The translations under genes and the position numbers were made by a program. Below, in pieces: positions 1-5,273 of a DNA stretch of 5,273 bases; positions within the stretch are counted from its first letter, which is position 1, and the number at the start of each line of letters is the position of its first letter. The notes beneath the pieces are model-generated. The model worked only from the letters and a program-made list of their open reading frames with translations. It had not been told where the DNA came from and did no database searches. The stretch lies in contig CAZIRO010000185.1 in the NCBI GenBank assembly GCA_964541595.1, positions 1 to 5,273 of the forward strand, read 5' to 3'. This DNA is from CAZIRO01 sp964541595 (lineage in GTDB: Bacteria > Acidobacteriota > HRBIN11).

Positions 1-74
1 CAGCCAGAGAATCCATTTAAACCGGCTGATGTTACGACGCATATACCGCAGCGCCATTGTACCGACTCCATGGG

Positions 75-111
75 AAAGAATGACCGCGCATACATCGAAC
101 GGTATCGCGCG
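75..111 (-). terminator. Possible intrinsic terminator after the PEBP gene
   Basis: An inverted repeat pairs 85-93 with 102-111 (nine pairs, base 106 bulged, 8-base loop 94-101). It begins about 63 bases past the PEBP stop. On the minus strand it is followed after four bases by TTCTTT (80-75), only a weak T-tract. Position and stem strength fit a terminator; the poor tail keeps confidence low. Confidence 0.35.
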
Positions 112-173
112 ACGGACCCCGCACGTCCCCGATGGCCGTTGCGCCGTTCGGTGCAGGCGTCACCGCATGCACC

Positions 174-635
174 CTATTTCCGTTCGTACGTACCCATATA
201 TTCCGCAGTCGCAAGCACATGTCCCTGCATGCGGGTTTCCACCTCACGCCGGCGTGCTCCTGCAGGCAGTCCCAGCGTACGAATATTGAGCGCATACAAT
301 CGAAAAAAGTACCGATGTGGTCCATGTCCCCGTGGCGGACACGGTCCGCCGTATCCGATGCGTCGGAAATCGTTGTACCCCTGTTTGATGCCGTTCCAGT
401 CGGGAACTTTCGGCACGTTTTGGGTCAACTCCGTGACATCCGCGGGAATGTCATACACCACCCAGTGGGTAAACGTTCCGATGGGTGCATCCGGATCGTC
501 CATGATGAGCACGAAACTCTCCGTACCTTCCGGGACGTCCGACCAGGCCAGGTGCGGCGAGCGGTCTGCACCGTCACACGTGTATTCGACGGGAATGGAT
601 TGACCATGGGCAAACGACCGACTGGACAACTGCAT
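174..635 (-). CDS. YbhB/YbcL-family (PEBP, Raf kinase inhibitor-like) protein
   Basis: A 153-residue protein of the phosphatidylethanolamine-binding protein superfamily, bacterial YbhB/YbcL branch; the length is typical and the protein is full length. It matches the family along its whole length: IPVEYTCDG (14-22), SPHLAW (26-31), the ligand-pocket motif DDPDAP (46-51), THWVVYDIP (56-64), GYGGPCPP (94-101), HGPHRYFFRLYAL (104-116) and GHVLATAEYMGTYER (138-152). No signal peptide is seen, so it is probably cytoplasmic. The biochemical role of bacterial members is poorly defined; binding of a small ligand or anion in the conserved pocket is assumed from the family. The start at 635 is chosen because GGAGGTG sits just upstream and the family homology begins there. 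The same frame stays open to an ATG at 779 that overlaps the previous gene's TGA (ATGA), but that 48-residue extension has no family character. It lies 140 bases after the GspE/PilB-like gene and has its own candidate promoter. Confidence 0.93.
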   Translation of the reverse strand: MQLSSRSFAHGQSIPVEYTCDGADRSPHLAWSDVPEGTESFVLIMDDPDAPIGTFTHWVVYDIPADVTELTQNVPKVPDWNGIKQGYNDFRRIGYGGPCPPRGHGPHRYFFRLYALNIRTLGLPAGARRREVETRMQGHVLATAEYMGTYERK

Positions 636-640
636 ACACC

Positions 641-647
641 CACCTCC
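641..647 (-). promoter_or_regulatory. Strong Shine-Dalgarno of the PEBP gene
   Basis: GGAGGTG on the minus strand, 5 bases from the ATG at 635 (7 bases counted from the GGAGG core). It is close to a full anti-16S match and is the main reason for preferring the 153-residue protein over the longer reading from 779. Confidence 0.8.
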
Positions 648-666
648 CCCGGCATATGTGTCATTG

Positions 667-675
667 ATCATAGCA
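667..675 (-). promoter_or_regulatory. Extended -10 promoter candidate for the PEBP gene
   Basis: The minus strand reads TGCTATGAT (675-667): an extended -10 (TG, one base, then TATGAT, five of six consensus bases). A 17-base-spaced -35 would be CTGCAA, which is weak, as is common for extended -10 promoters. The predicted start near 660 would leave a leader of about 25 bases holding the strong ribosome-binding site. It suggests that the PEBP gene can be expressed apart from the upstream operon. Confidence 0.45.
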
Positions 676-775
676 AAATCGCGCGACAATTGCAGGTGCG
701 TCGGGATCGCGCCGGGGAACGATACACATGGTGCCAATGTGCGTATGCCGTACACATTCTCTTCGGCGCTTTTCC

Positions 776-2647
776 TCATATCAGATGCACCCGGAAGATC
801 TCTTCCAGCGACGTATGCCCCTGACGGAGGGCCTCAATGGCCGCAGACCGGATGGGTCGACATCCGCGTGCGTATGCCGTTTCGCAAATGGTCGACATCG
901 GCACCCCACGGCGGAACATTTCACCCAGCTGAGGGGTCCATCGAATGATCTCATACAACGGAAGTTGTCCCCGATACCCCACCTGATAACAGGCGGTGCA
1001 TCCGGACGCGGTCATCGGCTGAATGCCTTCGACCTCCTCCGGCTGAAACCCGAAATGGGTCAGCAATGCGGGGTAAATCGTCTGCGGACGGCGACACTGC
1101 GCACACAGTCGACGGACCAGCCGTTGATACACGACGGCGACAAGAAGTTCCGCCACGCGACCGGGGGCCCCCGCATTCTCACGCAACCACTGGAGAACAT
1201 CCGCCACTCCGGACGCATGTCGCCCGACGATACACAACCCCTGCCCTGCCCAGTCCAGGACAAACCGCAGTACCCCGACGGTGGGGATCGACTCGAGGTA
1301 GAGCACCTCCGGAGACTCTGCGGTTGCCGCTTCAAGAATCTGTGCGACCCCACTGCCCACTTCCAGGTCCGCCGTCCACTGCCGTACACCGTCCAGGGGA
1401 TAACGGATCATGGATTCAATCGTGGCGACCTTCCGGCCGCGTTCCGCACAGTGGCGAACCATTGCGTACGCCGTGGTTGTCATCCCCTGCATGGGCAGAC
1501 TGCTGACCACGATCAGTCCCCGCGTTGCCCGCAAGACATCTTCCATCTGCGCGCGCTGATCCGGTAACAGCCCGAGGTCGTCCAGTCTGCGCATGAACTC
1601 ACTCATGTAGACAATGCGGATGGATACGATATCTCCCGTTGCTGTGGGCAGGATATAAAAATGCAGCCGGTAACACTGGCCCTTCAGTTCCATCTCCAGG
1701 GTCGTCCGCTGGACAACGTCCACCTCTTTTACGCTTAAACGGGCGATCCGCCGAATCAATCGAAACAACTGCGGACCCACCGAGGGCGGCAGATTCTGAA
1801 TCTTGTACGGCACACCGTCCACACGAAACCGGATGAGCAGTTCATGGCCCAGGGGTTCGATATAGATCTCCGTCGCATGACGGTCGAACGCCATTTTCAG
1901 CAGTTTGGAAAACCACCGTCGTGCATCGAATACGCCCGTGGCCGGCTGTGTTTCAGGTTCAGACACGGACCGGACATTCTGCAACGCGGGTTGCTGACTC
2001 AATTCCTCCAGTACACGCTGAATTTCCTGTTCCTCCACCAGAAAGGGAACGGGATACGCCTTGAGGATCTCGCGAATGGCCGTTTGCACGTCGCTGCGCA
2101 TTCGATGTACGGTGGCGATACGAACGTACCGGCGGCCCGCTATGAGGTCCATCTGCAGGGGCACAAACCGATAATCCTCGCACAGGTCCAGCGTCAGCCG
2201 GGCCATGCTGTCCCGATCCACGTGTTCCACCCGCAGGGGACGCGGGGGCGTATAGTTCTGCATGCGCAGAAAATAGTCGACTTCCGCCTGGGTCAACACC
2301 CCCTGCCGGACAAAGATCTCTCCCAGACGGTCACCGGTCTGTCCCTGTTCGGCAACCGCTGCCGCAAGTTGTTCCAAAGTGATACGTCCGGAATTGAGCA
2401 GCAACTTACCAAGCGGGGTACGTTCCGGTCGAACCCGTTCCACCTCCTGGCGCATCCACGCCGGTGCGGCCTTCCAGAACTGTTCGATATAGTCGAGCGG
2501 CGCATTGCAGAAACACTGTAAACAGTACGGGCAGATCTTGGTGGGTTTTTGCGGATCGTGATGGCACCAGCTGACCTCTGCCGCATCAAACTCCGCCAGA
2601 CAGTGAAAACAGCGGACCACGTAATGGTGATCTGCCGGTTTATCCAT
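776..2647 (-). CDS. GspE/PilB-family pseudo-ATPase with MshEN-like domain and N-terminal Cys cluster
   Basis: A 623-residue relative of the type II secretion/type IV pilus assembly ATPases. Order of parts: a cysteine cluster (Cys13, 16, 28, 39, 42, 45, 47); two tandem 24-residue MshEN-type motifs (78-101 and 107-130) with a 5-residue spacer; a second N-terminal subdomain (about 135-215); a linker; then the ATPase-like region (about 243-520) and a C-terminal zinc site (Cys515, 518, 550, 553) followed by GYRG and YEII. The catalytic motifs are degenerate. The Walker A position reads SLPMQGMT (383-390), with Met389 for Lys. The Asp box reads TIESMIRY (409-416). The Walker B end reads LES (451-453) for the usual VGE. 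ATP hydrolysis is therefore unlikely, although the frame is intact and the fold motifs are kept. The start at 2647 has GGAG 7 bases upstream and overlaps the protease stop; an ORF extension to 2800 is basic low-complexity sequence antisense to nothing useful and read from the protease gene. The role is probably regulatory or structural; this is inference. Confidence 0.88.
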   Translation of the reverse strand: MDKPADHHYVVRCFHCLAEFDAAEVSWCHHDPQKPTKICPYCLQCFCNAPLDYIEQFWKAAPAWMRQEVERVRPERTPLGKLLLNSGRITLEQLAAAVAEQGQTGDRLGEIFVRQGVLTQAEVDYFLRMQNYTPPRPLRVEHVDRDSMARLTLDLCEDYRFVPLQMDLIAGRRYVRIATVHRMRSDVQTAIREILKAYPVPFLVEEQEIQRVLEELSQQPALQNVRSVSEPETQPATGVFDARRWFSKLLKMAFDRHATEIYIEPLGHELLIRFRVDGVPYKIQNLPPSVGPQLFRLIRRIARLSVKEVDVVQRTTLEMELKGQCYRLHFYILPTATGDIVSIRIVYMSEFMRRLDDLGLLPDQRAQMEDVLRATRGLIVVSSLPMQGMTTTAYAMVRHCAERGRKVATIESMIRYPLDGVRQWTADLEVGSGVAQILEAATAESPEVLYLESIPTVGVLRFVLDWAGQGLCIVGRHASGVADVLQWLRENAGAPGRVAELLVAVVYQRLVRRLCAQCRRPQTIYPALLTHFGFQPEEVEGIQPMTASGCTACYQVGYRGQLPLYEIIRWTPQLGEMFRRGVPMSTICETAYARGCRPIRSAAIEALRQGHTSLEEIFRVHLI

Positions 2648-5138
2648 CGGGTGACTCCGGGGGTTCTCCGGGTTCCGGAGGTGCCGGTGGTGCGGGCGTG
2701 GATTCTTCCGGTTCCTCCTCACGGGGAGCGGCTTTTTCTTTCTCCGCACGTTCAAACTTCTTTTCGGCACGCGCGAGTTCCTGCAGACGCTGACTGACAC
2801 GGGCGAACACGGAATCTTCCGGTTCCCAGCGGTTCCGTTCCGGGTTCCACGTTCCTGCCGGGAGATCGGTCAGGATCTCCACGGCTTCTTCCACGGTACG
2901 GACCGCGTAAATGTGAAACTGTCCTTCGGCAACGGCACGGATCACGCGCGGGTGCAGATTCACGTGACGCAAATTCGCATACGGAATGATCACACCCTGC
3001 CGACCCGTCAGCCCACGCCGCACACACACGTCAAAGAACCCCTCGATCTTTTCATTGATCCCCCCGACCGGCTGAACCTGACCCTTCTGGTTCACGGAAC
3101 CGGTAACGGCAATCCCCTGATCGACCGGCACCTGGCCGATCGCGGAGAGCAGCGCGATGAGTTCCGCGAGGGATGCGCTGTCCCCCTCGACACTCTCGTA
3201 TGACTGTTCAAAACATATACTGGCCGAAAGACTCAGGGGTTGCGTACGGGCAAAGGTCGATTTCAGAAACCCGGTGAAAATGAAGACTCCCTTGTCGTGA
3301 ATGGGACCGCTCAGCCGCACCTGCCGCTCGATGTTCGCAATCCCGTCGCGTCCGACGCTGACCGTCGCCGTGATCCGGGTCGGTTTCCCGAACGTGTACC
3401 CGCCGATGGCGTATACTGCCAGTCCGTTCACCTGGCCCACGGCTTTTCCATCCACATCGATGAACAGCACCTGTCGATCGATGAGCCGATGGATCCGTTC
3501 CTCGATGAGGTTCTGCCGGTACCGCATCTGATCGATGGTGTGCCGGACGATATCCGCCGTGATCACGGACGCATTTTGCTGCCGTGCCCAGTATGCGGCC
3601 TCGCGTACCAGATCCGCAATCGTGTGCAACTGTGCCGTCAGTTCATCCCGGTCACCGGCAATTCGACTGCTGTAGGTCAGCACCTCCTGCACCGCAGACC
3701 GGTCAAGTGGTGGCAAACCTTCCGCATGACACACGCGTGCGATGTACCGTACGGTATCCTCCAGGCCGCCGTTCCGCGCTTCAAACGTCGGCTGAAACTC
3801 GACCTTGATCTTGAACAGTTTGCGGAAGTCTTCATCCGAGAGATAAAGCAACTGGTACAACCACTGTGGCCCGATGAGAATGACTTTCAGATGGATGGGC
3901 ACGGGTTCCGGACGTAATGTCGCCAGTGGGATCGGGCTGAAGTGCTGCGCATAATCCTCGATCGTCAGTTCGCGCCGCTGTAACACGCGTTTCAATGTGT
4001 CCCAGACCAATGGATATTTGAACAGTTCCAGGGCATCCAGAAGCAGAAACCCGCCGTTCGCCCGATGTACACTGCCCGGTTTGATCATCATGAAGTTTGT
4101 GACATAGATTCCTTCGACCGCAAACCGCTCGATCCGCCCGAACAGATTGTAAAACGTGGGGTTACTCTCGAAGACGACCGGTGCCCCTTCGCGTCCCGCA
4201 TGCGACACGAGGAGGTTCACCTGAAACCGGTCCAGGTACGTTCCCATCCGCACCTTTCCCTGGCGAATCTGCTGAATCGCCTCGGCGACCTCTTTGAGGT
4301 TCTGCATGAAATCCCTCTGCAATGAACGTAACCATTCGATGACCTTCGGCTGGTCCGCAAAGATCTCCATCAACTCATGAAACACCGGCTGCAAAAACCG
4401 CTGGACCAGTTCCCGTTCCCGTTGCTGCACGCGTTCCACAGCCTCGCGTTGCCGTTTGCGACTCTCTTTGAGAAAGTCCTGGATCAGTTCCTCCACAAAG
4501 TGTTCCTGTTTCGCCAGTTCACGGCGAAAGTCTTCCGGCAGTTTCACCAGGACGTCCGGCGTTACGGGTTTTCCCTGCCAGATCGGTACGGCCTGCAAAC
4601 CCGTCGGCGTCTGCACAATCATGAATCCGAGCGCACGCGCCCGTTCCTGCAACCGTTCCATGGCTTCCGCCTGTTCACGGTGCAGTTCCTGCTCGATCCG
4701 GCGCCGGAACTCTTCATATTCAGAAGACTCGAATATCTTGGGCAGCTCTTCCTGAACGAGCCGACGAAACTGGCGGATCTCTTCCCGCAGTATTCTACCC
4801 TTGCCCGGAGGCAGCAGCAGCGCCAGGGGCGTGTCCGGATTTTCAAAGTTGTAGGTATAACAGATATCCGGTGGCGGGGGGCGGCGAAGGGCAAACTGCT
4901 GGACATACTCGAGCGTCAATGTACGGCGGCCGGTTCCGGTGGGGCCGACCACGAAAATGTGAAACCCGGGACCCTCCTGTTCCAGACCGAGGGCCAGTGC
5001 CTGAAACGCACGGTTCTGCTGAATGACATAAGTCCGCGGCTGAAGTTCAGCCGTTGTTTCAAACCGTTCACCGAACGTCTCGATCGTGTACTCCACACGC
5101 AACTGATCCACGGGTACCCGATACGCATCCCGTCCCAT
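2640..5138 (-). CDS. Lon-like AAA+ serine protease (LonB/COG1067 type)
   Basis: An 832-residue cytoplasmic ATP-dependent protease of the Lon-like family (AAA_32-type N-terminus plus Lon C-terminal proteolytic domain), expected to unfold and degrade protein substrates. The N-terminus has the family signature FETTAEL (26-32), followed by an ATP-loop GPTGTGRRT (65-73) with Arg71 where classical P-loops have Lys. Residues about 115-300 are highly charged and probably form helical or coiled-coil insertions. HRANGGFLLLDALEL (358-372) is the Walker B region. The proteolytic domain (about 560-760) carries the dyad: Ser654 in EGDSAS and Lys697 in GGINEK. The C-terminus (about 785-832) is charged, then Pro/Glu-rich, and probably disordered. 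No signal peptide or membrane segment is seen. The start at 5138 has AGAGGT 8 bases upstream; alternatives at 5177 (ATG) and 5261 (GTG) lie at or before the predicted promoter -10 box. The gene overlaps the next one by 8 bases. Family assignment is secure; substrates are unknown. Confidence 0.93.
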   Translation of the reverse strand: MGRDAYRVPVDQLRVEYTIETFGERFETTAELQPRTYVIQQNRAFQALALGLEQEGPGFHIFVVGPTGTGRRTLTLEYVQQFALRRPPPPDICYTYNFENPDTPLALLLPPGKGRILREEIRQFRRLVQEELPKIFESSEYEEFRRRIEQELHREQAEAMERLQERARALGFMIVQTPTGLQAVPIWQGKPVTPDVLVKLPEDFRRELAKQEHFVEELIQDFLKESRKRQREAVERVQQRERELVQRFLQPVFHELMEIFADQPKVIEWLRSLQRDFMQNLKEVAEAIQQIRQGKVRMGTYLDRFQVNLLVSHAGREGAPVVFESNPTFYNLFGRIERFAVEGIYVTNFMMIKPGSVHRANGGFLLLDALELFKYPLVWDTLKRVLQRRELTIEDYAQHFSPIPLATLRPEPVPIHLKVILIGPQWLYQLLYLSDEDFRKLFKIKVEFQPTFEARNGGLEDTVRYIARVCHAEGLPPLDRSAVQEVLTYSSRIAGDRDELTAQLHTIADLVREAAYWARQQNASVITADIVRHTIDQMRYRQNLIEERIHRLIDRQVLFIDVDGKAVGQVNGLAVYAIGGYTFGKPTRITATVSVGRDGIANIERQVRLSGPIHDKGVFIFTGFLKSTFARTQPLSLSASICFEQSYESVEGDSASLAELIALLSAIGQVPVDQGIAVTGSVNQKGQVQPVGGINEKIEGFFDVCVRRGLTGRQGVIIPYANLRHVNLHPRVIRAVAEGQFHIYAVRTVEEAVEILTDLPAGTWNPERNRWEPEDSVFARVSQRLQELARAEKKFERAEKEKAAPREEEPEESTPAPPAPPEPGEPPESPDG
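2655..2658 (-). promoter_or_regulatory. Ribosome-binding site of the GspE/PilB-like gene, inside the protease gene
   Basis: GGAG on the minus strand lies 7 bases before the ATG at 2647 and is within the last codons of the protease. Start and stop share ATGGATAA (2647-2640), an arrangement that fits translational coupling or re-initiation. Confidence 0.6.
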
Positions 5139-5146
5139 TGCTCGGA

Positions 5147-5152
5147 ACCTCT
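5147..5152 (-). promoter_or_regulatory. Ribosome-binding site deciding the protease start
   Basis: AGAGGT on the minus strand lies 8 bases before the ATG at 5138. The in-frame ATG at 5177 has no comparable purine-rich site at a useful distance and sits upstream of the predicted transcript start, so this site supports the 832-residue protein. Confidence 0.65.
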
Positions 5153-5177
5153 GGAACTTTTTTGCATTTTCAGCCAT

Positions 5178-5206
5178 ATTATACACAATATCCCGACAAT
5201 GGTGAA
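5178..5206 (-). promoter_or_regulatory. Sigma-70-like promoter of the protease operon
   Basis: On the minus strand TTCACC (5206-5201, four of six consensus bases) is followed by a 17-base spacer and a perfect TATAAT (5183-5178). Predicted transcription start is near 5171, giving a leader of about 33 bases before the ATG at 5138. The -10 box directly abuts the ATG at 5177, so that ATG would not be in the transcript. This is pattern matching only, but spacing, -10 quality and leader length agree. Confidence 0.65.
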
Positions 5207-5273
5207 TACTTTTCCACGGAGATCGGGACAGGCCATGGGACATGCGCACCACCGGATCCACCGGTGTGCCGGT

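Noticed and set aside
1..28. Inverted repeat CAGCC/GGCTG with an 18-base loop, and a possible minus-strand ATG at 16-14
   Set aside because: A five-pair stem with a long loop is expected by chance, and only five codons are visible with no ribosome-binding site.
132..824. Long plus-strand open frame of 230 codons (and another at 70-603, open from the window edge)
   Set aside because: It lies antisense to the clear PEBP gene, shows no family resemblance and has an Arg/Ser/Cys-rich composition typical of a shadow frame in GC-rich DNA.
728..1567. Plus-strand open frame of 279 codons
   Set aside because: Antisense to the conserved C-terminal half of the GspE/PilB-like gene; no recognisable domain and no good start region.
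776..2647. The GspE/PilB-like gene as a pseudogene
   Set aside because: The frame is intact from start to stop, and the conserved zinc site, MshEN-type motifs and C-terminal motifs are kept. Catalytic loss without frame damage fits a functional pseudoenzyme better than decay.
2648..2800. Longer N-terminus of the GspE/PilB-like protein from 2800
   Set aside because: The added 51 residues are Arg/Pro/Lys-rich low complexity read out of frame from the protease tail; the ATG at 2647 has its own GGAG site.
3240..3917. Plus-strand open frame of 225 codons, with another at 1844-2521
   Set aside because: Both are antisense to conserved parts of the protease or the GspE/PilB-like gene; His/Arg/Pro-rich composition fits shadow frames.
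5249..5273. Palindrome ACCGG-TGTG-CCGGT (5260-5273) and a CCACCGG direct repeat (5249-5255, 5258-5264) at the right edge, as a terminator or operator
   Set aside because: The stem is only five pairs, no T-run is visible on either side within the window, and the repeats are too short to claim a binding site.

Overview
The window is a piece of a bacterial chromosome, moderately GC-rich, in which every convincing gene lies on the minus strand. The likely reading order is from right to left: a promoter near 5.2 kb, a Lon-like AAA+ protease (5138 to 2640), a GspE/PilB-family protein (2647 to 776) and a small PEBP/YbhB-family protein (635 to 174). No phylogenetic marker is present. A PilB/GspE-type protein points to a bacterium with a type IV pilus or type II secretion apparatus, most likely Gram-negative. 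I cannot name the phylum from this sequence.

Right edge (5139-5273): a gene-free leader holding a good sigma-70-like promoter (TTCACC, 17-base spacer, TATAAT). Its predicted transcription start lies downstream of the first in-frame ATG codons. The protease therefore most likely starts at 5138, behind an AGAGGT ribosome-binding site, not at an ATG further upstream. The short palindrome and direct repeat at the very edge have no clear role.

Middle (776-5138): the protease gene and the GspE/PilB-like gene overlap by 8 bases (stop TAA inside ATGGATAA), so they are very probably one translationally coupled operon. The protease keeps the Lon Ser-Lys dyad. The GspE/PilB-like protein keeps the fold signatures of the family: tandem MshEN-type motifs, the CxxC...CxxC zinc site and the QRLVRRLC motif. 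It has lost the Walker A lysine, the Walker B glutamate and the Asp-box acidic residues. This is the most interesting part of the window: a pseudo-ATPase with a candidate cyclic-di-GMP-binding N-terminus and an extra cysteine cluster, made together with a cytoplasmic protease. One hypothesis is that it is a ligand-responsive adaptor or regulator linking second-messenger signalling, pilus/secretion ATPases and proteolysis. That is inference only.

Left part (1-775): the PEBP gene is preceded by 140 bases with an extended -10 promoter and a very strong Shine-Dalgarno sequence, so it is probably transcribed at least partly on its own. It is followed by an imperfect hairpin with a weak T-rich tail, a possible terminator. 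Positions 1-173 show no convincing gene. No tRNA, rRNA, CRISPR array, insertion sequence or long repeat was seen.
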